Shown piece after piece: positions 32,039-38,713 of a stretch of 38,713 nucleotides of DNA (positions are counted from its first letter, which is position 1; every line of letters starts with the position of its first letter). Below the pieces are notes generated by a model that saw only the letters and a list, made by a program, of their open reading frames with translations, made no database searches and was not told where the DNA came from. The stretch is from Zoogloeaceae bacterium (GTDB lineage: Bacteria; Pseudomonadota; Gammaproteobacteria; Burkholderiales; Rhodocyclaceae), in assembly GCA_016791005.1 (NCBI GenBank), contig JAEUNY010000155.1:1-38713 (forward strand), written 5' to 3'. Both the position numbers and the translations under genes were made by a program.

Positions 32039-33394
32039 TCATTTCTCCAGATTGGCCTTTCGGCCCCGGGGCAGCCACACCGATACGCGCAATCCCGGAT
32101 CCGCGTTTTCGGCTTTGACGCGGCCGCCGTGGGCTTCGACGATGCCTTTCACCAGCGCCAGGCCAATACCGCTCCCGAGATCGCTCGACCGGCTTGTGTC
32201 GGCCTGATAGAAGCGATCGAAGAGGTGGGGTAAGGCCTCGGGGCGGACCCCGGAGCCTTGATCGCGCACCACCAGATGGGCAAACGCCTCGTCGGTGCCG
32301 AGGCTCACTTCCACCTCGCCCGCGCCGTGACGCAGGGCGTTTTCCAGCAGATTCTGCAACAGCTGGAACAGCAGATCCCGATCCCCCTCGATCACGGCCG
32401 AGCCACCGGCAAGGGTGATGCTGCGCCCCTCCTGTTCCGCCTGGGCGGCGTAGAGGTCCACCGCGTCTTCGGCGATCTCAGCCAGATCACAGGGCTGACG
32501 GCGCACTTCCCAGGTGCCCGACTCCAGCCGCGCCAGGCGCAACAGGGCGGCGAAGGTGGCAAGGAGGTCGTCGGTCTGGGCCAGAAGTGCCTTGAGGCGC
32601 TGAGCCAAATCAGCCCCAGGGGCCAGTTCCGCCAGCTCCGCCTCCAGGGTGTTGCGCAGGTGGATGAGAGGGCGGCGCATGTCGTGGGCCAAGGCACTGG
32701 AAACGTGGCGGGTGGCGTCCACCAGCCGCTCGATCTCGTCGAAGGCCTGGTTGAAGCGCACCGCCAGGACGTCCAACTCGTCCCGGCGGGGGCTGAGGGA
32801 AAGACGGCGGGAGAGGTGGCCGCGCTGGATGACCTTGGCCTCGTCGGCCATGCGCTGCAGGCGGCGATGCAAATGTCGCATGAAGGCGCCGACGATCAGG
32901 GCGGTGGCGAGGATGGTGAGGGCCCCCGACCAGGCCAGGCGCGTGCTCATGCTCTCCCGGAAGGGGGCGAGCGGCGAGCGGCGGCCGACCAGGAGCCGCT
33001 CGCCCCCGTAGAGCACGAAGATCTTGCCCTCGATGTTGTGGCCCGCCGCATCCTTGATGCGAAACCAGGCTTCGTCCTGATGGGTCAGCCCGGCGGGCCA
33101 GGCGGACAGATTGCCGGCGAGGATCCGGTCCTGGGGGTCGGCGAGGCCGTACACCGCATCCGGGTCCACCGGCGAGGCCACCCGGTCCCCCAATTCCTCT
33201 ACCAGCCCGGCCAGGCCCTTCTCATGGAGATGGTCGTCGAGGGAGAGGATTTCCAACTCGATGGCGGCGTGGACTTCCTGACGGATGTGCTCTTCGGCCT
33301 GGCGGTAGAGGGGGTAGAAAACCGCGGCGAGAATCGCGCCGATGACCACCGGCATGGCCAGGGCGAAGCGGAAGAAGGGGCTCTGCAGGCCCAC
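32039..33394 (-). CDS. Membrane sensor histidine kinase
   Basis: This 451-residue inner-membrane sensor starts at GTG (33394). A first membrane helix (9-30), a periplasmic sensor domain (about 31-150), a second helix (152-172) and a HAMP linker (about 173-225) lead to the HisKA box SSALAHDMRRPLIHL (232-246, phospho-His237). The ATPase follows with LLQNLLENALRHG (N-box), VVRDQGSGV (G1) and SGIGLALVKGIVEAHGG. The periplasmic domain is about 120 residues and shows no recognised ligand site. It is seven bases after the response regulator, so they form a cognate pair in one operon. Confidence 0.93.
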   Translation of the reverse strand: MGLQSPFFRFALAMPVVIGAILAAVFYPLYRQAEEHIRQEVHAAIELEILSLDDHLHEKGLAGLVEELGDRVASPVDPDAVYGLADPQDRILAGNLSAWPAGLTHQDEAWFRIKDAAGHNIEGKIFVLYGGERLLVGRRSPLAPFRESMSTRLAWSGALTILATALIVGAFMRHLHRRLQRMADEAKVIQRGHLSRRLSLSPRRDELDVLAVRFNQAFDEIERLVDATRHVSSALAHDMRRPLIHLRNTLEAELAELAPGADLAQRLKALLAQTDDLLATFAALLRLARLESGTWEVRRQPCDLAEIAEDAVDLYAAQAEQEGRSITLAGGSAVIEGDRDLLFQLLQNLLENALRHGAGEVEVSLGTDEAFAHLVVRDQGSGVRPEALPHLFDRFYQADTSRSSDLGSGIGLALVKGIVEAHGGRVKAENADPGLRVSVWLPRGRKANLEK

Positions 33395-33401
33395 CGCGCC
33401 C

Positions 33402-34088
33402 TCAGTCGCCCAGACCGAGGCGATAACCCGCGCCGCGCACGGTGTGGATCAGGGGCGGCAGGCCGGGAAGATCGAGCTTGGCCCGCAGGTTGGAGATATG
33501 CACGTCGATGATGTTGGTGCGCGGGTCGAAGTGGTAGTCCCACACCGCCTCCAGGAGCATGGTCCGGGTCACCACCTGGTCGGCGTGGCGCAGCAGATAT
33601 TCCAGCAGGCGGAACTCCTTGGGCTTGAGCTCGATGGGCTTGCCCGCCCGGATGACGCTGCGGCGCAGGAGGTTCATTTCCAGATCGGCCAGCGCCAGGC
33701 GGGAGGTTTCAACCCCCGGTGCGGCCGCCCGCCCACGCCGCTGCAGGGCTTCCAGCCGCGCCATTAGCTCGGACACCGCGAAGGGTTTAGGCAGGTAGTC
33801 GTCGCCCCCGGCCTGCAGACCCGTCACCCGTTCATCCACCTCGGCCAGGGCCGAGAGGATCAACACCGGCGTCGCATTGCCAGACACCCTCAGGGTCCGC
33901 AACACCGTGAGGCCATCCACCTTGGGCAGCATCCGGTCCAGCACGATGGCGTCGTAATGCTCGGTGGTGGCGAGGAACAGAGCCTCCTTGCCGTCCGCCG
34001 CCTGATCGACCTGATGGCCGGCCTCCCGCAGTCCTCGGGTGATGAACTGGGCCTGATGGACGTCATCCTCGACAAGCAGGACTTTCAT
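33402..34088 (-). CDS. OmpR-family response regulator
   Basis: This 228-residue DNA-binding regulator begins with ATG at 34088 (AAGGAG 5 bases upstream), overlapping the previous gene's stop by four bases. The receiver has LLVEDD, phospho-Asp51 in IVLDRMLPKVDG and a conserved Lys. The C-terminal winged helix (about 130-228) shows the OmpR pattern: ELKPKEFRLLEYLLRHADQVVTR, then TNIIDVHISNLRAKLD and the terminal GAGYRLGL. It would be phosphorylated by the downstream kinase and bind tandem promoter sites. Target genes are unknown, but the small exported protein at the operon head is a plausible target. Confidence 0.94.
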   Translation of the reverse strand: MKVLLVEDDVHQAQFITRGLREAGHQVDQAADGKEALFLATTEHYDAIVLDRMLPKVDGLTVLRTLRVSGNATPVLILSALAEVDERVTGLQAGGDDYLPKPFAVSELMARLEALQRRGRAAAPGVETSRLALADLEMNLLRRSVIRAGKPIELKPKEFRLLEYLLRHADQVVTRTMLLEAVWDYHFDPRTNIIDVHISNLRAKLDLPGLPPLIHTVRGAGYRLGLGD

Positions 34089-34555
34089 GGACTCCTTCCG
34101 GGCGTTGGCCTGGGCAGCACAGGCAGGTCTCGGGCCTGATCCCGGCGAACTCCCAGGGCGCGCAGTGTACTCCCCCCGGCAGGCTGAATCCTTTCGATCA
34201 GACAGGACTTGTCGTCCGCCACGAAGGCGTCGATGCGCGGCGACAAGCGCCGTTGATGGGTGGTAACACCGGCCACCCTGGCCACCCGGACATCGGGACA
34301 ACCTGAGGCGAGGTCCACCAGGTAAGGCTCCTCGACCCCGGCCCAAAGAACGACCCGGCGCCCATCGACGGGAAGCCAGCCGTAGCTATGGGCAAAGCGA
34401 ACGCTGCCCGGCACGTCGGCCGGGCGGGGGAGCCCACCGGGCGGGCGGGCCCAGGCCATACCGGACCCCACCAGGATCAACCCAGCCAGCCAGTGAACCA
34501 GCGGGCGCCCCCAAAACGGACGCGCCGCCGGACGATTGCACGTCGGGCGGCGCAT
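34085..34555 (-). CDS. Exported DUF6491-like protein
   Basis: This 156-residue protein starts at ATG 34555 (a TTG at 34561 would add two residues). A signal peptide (residues 18-38, cut after AWA) is followed by the HSYGWLPVDGRRVVLWAG and YLVDLASGCPDVRVARV blocks, with DDKSCLIERI later. I assign DUF6491-like from the Trp-...-Cys-...-Cys pattern of such small periplasmic proteins, without further support. It is the second gene of a four-gene operon ending in a two-component pair, suggesting it modulates or reports to the sensor. Confidence 0.65.
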   Translation of the reverse strand: MRRPTCNRPAARPFWGRPLVHWLAGLILVGSGMAWARPPGGLPRPADVPGSVRFAHSYGWLPVDGRRVVLWAGVEEPYLVDLASGCPDVRVARVAGVTTHQRRLSPRIDAFVADDKSCLIERIQPAGGSTLRALGVRRDQARDLPVLPRPTPGRSP

Positions 34556-34573
34556 GGCCAATACCCAGCGGGC

Positions 34574-34777
34574 TTAGTTGGCGGGCGCGGCGGCCGGCTT
34601 GGCGGCCTTGGTGGTCTTCTTGGCGGCCTTATGCTTCTTCACCATTTTGTGCTTGGCGGTCTTGGCCGGCGCGGCGGCAGCGGTGGCGTCATCGGCAGCA
34701 AAGGCACCGGTGGTGCCCAGGGCGAACACGGTGGCCAGGGCAGCAGCGCTGAGCTTGAGGGCGGAAACTTTGGTCAT
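34574..34777 (-). CDS. Exported lysine/alanine-rich small protein
   Basis: This 67-residue protein has a strong ribosome site (ACGGAGAAG) and a signal peptide cut after AFA (residue 27). The mature 40 residues hold 10 Lys and 2 His among Ala, Thr and Pro (KHKMVKKHKAAKK), so it is strongly basic. It resembles acid-shock-type peptides that soak up protons or shield membrane charge, but no homology is asserted. First gene of the operon with the DUF6491-like protein, response regulator and kinase. Confidence 0.75.
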   Translation of the reverse strand: MTKVSALKLSAAALATVFALGTTGAFAADDATAAAAPAKTAKHKMVKKHKAAKKTTKAAKPAAAPAN

Positions 34778-35002
34778 GGTTCTTCTCCGTAAGAGTCATT
34801 GTGTGGGTGACCAGCCGGCCTGCATTGCCGCGCTGTCGGAAAGCACTTTGCGCCGCACGGTCTCAACGGCTGCACAACGCACCATGAAGTTTTCTTAATC
34901 TCGGCGGGATGACGCCGGCACCCTCAACTTTGCTGTGCACCATCCGTAACGGAAGACAGGGCGGCCTGACCGCCCATTTGTTTCTTCCCCAGCGAGACTA
35001 CC

Positions 35003-37609
35003 GTGGCGACGTACAAGAATCTCACCCTCGACGACACCCTGGCGGGCCTGGTCCGTCACATGCAACAAGTGGAGGACTACCGGGAGTCCCTCCAGCAACT
35101 CCAGAGCAATTGGGACAACCTGACCCTGCTTGGCCAGCTCTCCGGCGTCGGCACCGACATGAGCACCACCCGTCAGGGCTTCCACGCCCTCACCGGGTCG
35201 CTGATCAATCAGTTGGCGGGCGAGACCCTGCACAAAACGGTGCAGGAGATGGGCGGCCGCGCCCAGGTGGCCATCGACATCCTGGTGCGCAACCTCTTCG
35301 AGCGCACCGCCGACATCGGCTTTCTCGCCACCGACGGCGAGATCCGCGCCTTTCTCGCCCTCGCCGAGGCCAAGCGCAAGCTCTACGACCGCGACCACCA
35401 ACTCGACGAGCCCCGCCGTAATCTGGAAACGCGGTTTGCCGAATACGTGGCCAAATACTCGGTGTATTCGGACATCGTGCTGCTGAATCCCGACGGCGAG
35501 GTCGTGGCCCGCCTCGACCGAGGGGTGGATGCGGCCGTCTCGCGGCACCCCTTCGTCCGCGAGGCCCTCACCACCCAGGCCGCCTACGTCGAGACCTTCG
35601 GGCCCATCGACCTCTTGCCCTCCGGCCAACCCTCTCTGGTCTATGCCTACCGGGTCACCGATGGGCGCGGCAGGCCAGCCGGCGTCCTGGCCCTGGTGTT
35701 CGCCTTCGAAAACGAGATGGCCGGCATCTTCGGCAAACTGGTTCCCGCCGGCGACTGGAGCGTCGTCACCCTTCTCGATGAGACCGGGCGGGCGATCACC
35801 AGCTCGGACCCGGACCACATTTCCGTCGGCACCTGCCTCGCCCCTGTGCTCGACGCGCCCTGGCAGGTGGTGCACTTTCGCGGGCAGGAATACCTCGCGG
35901 TCAGCCGGCGCAGCCAGGGCTACCAGGGTTACCCCGGCCCCGCCTGGATCGGCCATGTCATGCTGCCCCTGCAGCAGGCCTTTGGTGGCGACGAAGCCGC
36001 CGATCTCCAAGGCGTGCCCCGCCAAGTGCTCGACATCGTCACCCAGCACTCGAAGCTCTTCGGCCCGGAGCTCAAAGGCATCCCCACCCAGGCCGCCGTG
36101 ATCCAGCGGGACCTCAACCGCTCGGTGTGGAACGGCAATGTCCGTCACCGGGCCAGCGCGGCGGGCCGCGACAGCGGCTTTTCCAAGACCCTGCTGTGGG
36201 AGATCAGCAAGACTGGCCAACGCACCCAGGATGTCTTCCAGCAATCCATCGACAACCTGCAGGCCACCGTGCTGTGGGCGGCGCTGGCCGACAGCGCGTT
36301 CCTGGCCGCCCTGGCCATCGACATCATGGACCGCAACCTTTACGAGCGGGCCAACGACTGCCGCTGGTGGGCCCTGACCGCCGACTTCCGCGACGCCCTC
36401 GCCCACCGCTCGCAGGACGCGGGCGTGCGCATCGCACCGATCCTCGCCGCCATCAACGACCTCTACACCGTCTACACCCTGCTCCTGGTCTTCGACACCC
36501 AGGGCCGGGTGGTGGCGGTGTCCCGGCCGGAGGGCGAAGCCTGGGTGGGCCAGAACCTCAATGATGACTGGACCCGGGCCGTCCTCACCCTGCCGGATTC
36601 CCAGGGCTACGCCGTCTCGGAGTTCGCCGCCACCCCGCTTTACGACGATCGGCCCACCTACCTCTATGGCGCGGCCATCCGGGCGCCCCAAAGCCAACGG
36701 GCAGTCGGCGGCGTGGGCATCGTCTTCGACGCCGCCCCTCAGTTCGCCGCCATGTTGCAGGACACCCTGCCCAAGGGCCCGGACGGCGCGCCATTGCCCG
36801 GCAGCTTTGCCGCCTTCGTGACTCCCACCGGCCTCGTGGTCGCCTGCTCGGACGAGCGCCTCCAGCGCGGCCAGACCCTCGCCCTGCCCGCCGAGCGCCT
36901 TGACCTCGCGCCCGGCGAAAGCTGGAGCGACGTGGTGGACCTCGACGGCCAGTTCTATGCTGTCGGAGCCCGCGCCTCCAGTGGGTATCGGGAATTCAAG
37001 GGCCCCCGGGATCCCTACCGCAACACCGTGATCGCCCTCGTCTTCTCGACCCTCTGCGCCAGCACCGGCCACGCTGAGCAGGTGGACCATCCTCGCCCCA
37101 CCCTCGAACACGACACCCGCCACGGGCCGCATCGGGAGATCGCCACCTTCCGGGTGGGGGACGAATGGCTGGGGCTGTGCAGCGAGCGTATCGTCGAAGC
37201 GGTGGACGCCGCCGGTCTCACCCCGCTCCCCGCGGCCGAGCCCAACTTTGCCGGCCTCAAGCTCTACGAGGGCCAGGCCACTCCGGTCTTCCGCCTGGAT
37301 GGTCTGCTCGGCGCCCCGGTGCCGATCTCGGCCGAAGCCCAGATCATCCTCATCCGCCGCGAAGACGGGCCGCCCTTCGGCCTCCTGGTCGACGAACTCG
37401 GCGAAATCCCCGAAGTGCCGGCCGAACTGGTAAAGCCCCTGCCGCCCATGGCCTCCGACCGGGCCGCCCTGGCCGAAGCCATGATCTGCCCCATGCACCC
37501 CCCCGGCGCGAAAATGCTCCTGGTACTCTCCGCCGACCACTTGGGCGCCCATTTCCTCGGCCCCGACGCGGCCGGCCGCCTGCACCTCGCCCATTCCCGC
37601 GCCGCCTGA
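35003..37609 (+). CDS. Soluble tandem-Cache and CheW domain protein
   Basis: This 868-residue protein starts with GTG 35003. No signal peptide or membrane helix is seen, so it is cytoplasmic. After a helical start (1-90) come two similar sensory blocks: DILVRNLFERTADIGFLATD (from residue 92) and DIMDRNLYERANDCRWWALT (from 440). Each is followed by Cache-like PAS folds (YSVYSDIVLLNPDGEVVARLD; LYTVYTLLLVFDTQGRVVAVS). This is an internal duplication. Residues about 710-855 are a CheW domain (ATFRVGDEWLGLCSERIVEAV, PVFRLDGLLG, FGLLVDELGEI). Such a domain normally docks to CheA, so this protein probably couples intracellular signals to a chemotaxis-type pathway; no cheA is nearby. Confidence 0.82.
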   Translation: MATYKNLTLDDTLAGLVRHMQQVEDYRESLQQLQSNWDNLTLLGQLSGVGTDMSTTRQGFHALTGSLINQLAGETLHKTVQEMGGRAQVAIDILVRNLFERTADIGFLATDGEIRAFLALAEAKRKLYDRDHQLDEPRRNLETRFAEYVAKYSVYSDIVLLNPDGEVVARLDRGVDAAVSRHPFVREALTTQAAYVETFGPIDLLPSGQPSLVYAYRVTDGRGRPAGVLALVFAFENEMAGIFGKLVPAGDWSVVTLLDETGRAITSSDPDHISVGTCLAPVLDAPWQVVHFRGQEYLAVSRRSQGYQGYPGPAWIGHVMLPLQQAFGGDEAADLQGVPRQVLDIVTQHSKLFGPELKGIPTQAAVIQRDLNRSVWNGNVRHRASAAGRDSGFSKTLLWEISKTGQRTQDVFQQSIDNLQATVLWAALADSAFLAALAIDIMDRNLYERANDCRWWALTADFRDALAHRSQDAGVRIAPILAAINDLYTVYTLLLVFDTQGRVVAVSRPEGEAWVGQNLNDDWTRAVLTLPDSQGYAVSEFAATPLYDDRPTYLYGAAIRAPQSQRAVGGVGIVFDAAPQFAAMLQDTLPKGPDGAPLPGSFAAFVTPTGLVVACSDERLQRGQTLALPAERLDLAPGESWSDVVDLDGQFYAVGARASSGYREFKGPRDPYRNTVIALVFSTLCASTGHAEQVDHPRPTLEHDTRHGPHREIATFRVGDEWLGLCSERIVEAVDAAGLTPLPAAEPNFAGLKLYEGQATPVFRLDGLLGAPVPISAEAQIILIRREDGPPFGLLVDELGEIPEVPAELVKPLPPMASDRAALAEAMICPMHPPGAKMLLVLSADHLGAHFLGPDAAGRLHLAHSRAA

Positions 37610-37799
37610 CCGCTCGCCGCCCGCCCCACGCCGGACAGCGGGCGGCGAATCCAGACCCGCAGCCAAGAAATCCGAATCGGCCCGCACGGGCCGGCCACAA
37701 TCGGGATGGACGCATCCCGGATGACTGCGCGACGATGCGGTCTCGCGGCAGCGCGACCCTCGCCGCTGTCGCCCTTCCTGATTCGGGAGACTGCAGGAC

Positions 37800-38027
37800 A
37801 TGCTCAGACTGCTGATCTACGGCCTCACCGTCCTGCACCTGGGGCCGGGCTTCGCGTTCGCGGTGCTGGCTTTCGGCTGTGACGACAGCCCACCCACCCT
37901 CGGCGCCCTCTGCCGTCAGGACTCCCTCGCCACCTTCCTCTGGATCACCCTCGGGATCTGGCTGCTGTGTGGGCTGGGCATCGGAATCAACCACTATCTC
38001 AAGCGAGGTCGGCAATTGGACGCCTGA
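37800..38027 (+). CDS. Small two-helix membrane protein
   Basis: This 75-residue protein starts with ATG at 37800, with CAGGA just upstream. It has two membrane helices (about 2-24 and 44-66) joined by a short loop with two Cys (Cys27 and Cys38) that could form a disulfide in the periplasm, and a basic end (YLKRGRQLDA). No known family was recognised. It follows the Cache-CheW gene by 190 bases on the same strand. Confidence 0.65.
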   Translation: MLRLLIYGLTVLHLGPGFAFAVLAFGCDDSPPTLGALCRQDSLATFLWITLGIWLLCGLGIGINHYLKRGRQLDA

Positions 38028-38114
38028 CGCGCCCGACGGGTACCCGCGTCCACGTCAAAAATAGGTCGGCGCAAATTTGCGGCAAATCCAATTACGACCT
38101 GTCAGGCCCACACG

Positions 38115-38552
38115 TTAGAAGTCGACGTACCGCGCCCATCGCCAGCCGTACCACCCCAAGATAGCCCCGCTGGCCGCGCCGATCCCAAACCAGGCCAATG
38201 GCAAACGAGTTACGCCGAGTGCCTGGATCACGACGACTGCGAGGCAGCCTAACGACGCGCACAGGACCGTGCGAACCAAAGGACTCTCAACCCTTCGTAT
38301 CCAGCGCCACGGCAACGACGGTGCATCCGCTGACCGATCAAACGCCACGATCGTCCCAAAGATCGCACCGAATATTGCGAAGAGCAAACACACCTGGAGC
38401 AACGCTCCCCAATGGAAAACGGCAATGGTGCCAAGCGAGTGGATAAACGCACCGGCAACGAATAGAAGCGCGCCCGCTGCCGCGAACAGAACAGCGGTGA
38501 GAAGAGCGCGCAGGGCGCGGCGGATGCGCGCGGCGGTTCGCTCTAGCGACAT
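38115..38552 (-). CDS. Hypothetical four-helix membrane protein
   Basis: This 145-residue protein has a basic N-terminus (RTAARIRRALRAL) and four predicted membrane helices (about 14-35, 45-68, 93-112, 120-138). No motif recognised. The start ATG at 38552 is 60 bases from the divergent transposase start and lies inside an inverted repeat. A weak AGGA is 12 bases upstream. Confidence 0.65.
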   Translation of the reverse strand: MSLERTAARIRRALRALLTAVLFAAAGALLFVAGAFIHSLGTIAVFHWGALLQVCLLFAIFGAIFGTIVAFDRSADAPSLPWRWIRRVESPLVRTVLCASLGCLAVVVIQALGVTRLPLAWFGIGAASGAILGWYGWRWARYVDF

Positions 38553-38595
38553 ATCTTGCTTGTATTCCTAATCTTCTTTCATGACATAAGATATG
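38550..38595. repeat. Inverted repeat CATATCTT/AAGATATG at the IS boundary
   Basis: CATATCTT (38550-38557) and AAGATATG (38588-38595) are perfect inverse copies separated by 30 bases. The pair lies across the start of the membrane-protein gene and before the transposase start. It could be an operator controlling divergent genes, or related to the left end of the insertion sequence, whose other end is outside the window. Confidence 0.35.
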
Positions 38596-38611
38596 CGAAA
38601 GGAGAATTGGG

Positions 38612-38713
38612 ATGAATGCAGAGGCGAAGGTAGCGAAGCAGCGGCTGTCGGTGCTGGAATTGGCCGAGGTGTTGGGCAATGTGAGCGAGGCGTGCCGTCG
38701 TCGTGGGATGACG
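38612..38713 (+). mobile_element. Transposase, N-terminal fragment (IS481-like)
   Basis: The window ends 34 codons into this gene (ATG at 38612, GGAGA 6 bases upstream). Only the start of the helix-turn-helix is visible: QRLSVLELAEVLGNVSEACRRRGMT. This matches what I recall of transposases with an rve integrase core of the IS481 or related type. The catalytic part, the second end of the element and target repeats lie outside the window. Lower GC in the flanking 60 bases fits a recent insertion. Confidence 0.6.

Noticed and set aside
34895..37801. A 968-residue minus-strand open frame opposite the Cache-CheW gene
   Set aside because: It mirrors the plus-strand gene, is His/Gly/Arg-rich, has no start signal or domain, and results from high GC in the real gene.
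1..38713. A CRISPR array, tRNA or rRNA gene
   Set aside because: I saw no evenly spaced repeats, tRNA-like cloverleaf ends or rRNA-like conserved blocks while reading both strands; a dedicated scan was not possible.

Overview
The window is a GC-rich, gene-dense stretch of a bacterial chromosome. It is most likely from a betaproteobacterium close to Rhodocyclales. That placement is an inference from three things: a metX-metW pair, a ptsI/ptsH/EIIA-Man block without sugar permeases, and a PEP-CTERM exported protein. About 40 protein genes are supported. I saw no rRNA, tRNA or CRISPR array. The right edge enters a transposase.

Layout. 1-2955: the tail of homospermidine synthase, a secreted beta-propeller/PKD protein, and a divergent PEP-CTERM protein. 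2965-9528 (minus strand): a long, mostly co-directional run consisting of an AmpG-like permease, a permuted acyl-carrier-like protein, a SMUG1-type uracil-DNA glycosylase, a LOG-family protein, a Mak-type fructokinase, a secreted coiled-coil protein with an unknown C-terminal domain, and a TIR-domain membrane protein. 9602-11244: a tandem HD / HD-GYP protein and a small unknown. 11231-13180: metW and metX, with metX behind a complete leader made of a sigma70-like promoter, a SAM-II riboswitch and an intrinsic terminator. 13196-15655: a regulatory-type PTS (EIIA-Man, HPr, EI). 15714-19461: an orphan adenine-type DNA methyltransferase, an excalibur-domain protein, SrkA kinase and a SAM methyltransferase. 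19516-23273: a four-gene signalling operon (response regulator/PP2C phosphatase, STAS protein, hybrid histidine kinase, thioredoxin-like protein). 23274-29044: a spacer with an acyl-CoA-ligase-like remnant, a B12-binding radical SAM protein, an ABC exporter coupled to a tiny lipoprotein, a VOC protein and two small unknowns. 29189-31987: two convergent exported phosphoesterases sharing a bidirectional terminator, each with a Pho-box-like sequence upstream. 32039-34777: an operon of a lysine-rich exported peptide, a DUF6491-like protein, an OmpR-type regulator and a sensor kinase. 35003-37609: a large soluble tandem-Cache/CheW protein. 37800-38713: small membrane proteins and the start of an insertion sequence.

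How the parts fit. Methionine synthesis (metX, metW) appears to be controlled by SAM through RNA. Several modules are sensory or regulatory: PTS, partner switching, HD-GYP, the two-component system and Cache-CheW. The strongest new-looking items are the SAM-II/terminator leader of metX, the permuted ACP-like protein coupled to ampG, the TIR plus coiled-coil secreted pair, and the membrane-free Cache-CheW protein. All functions are read from sequence motifs recalled from known families; no database search was run.
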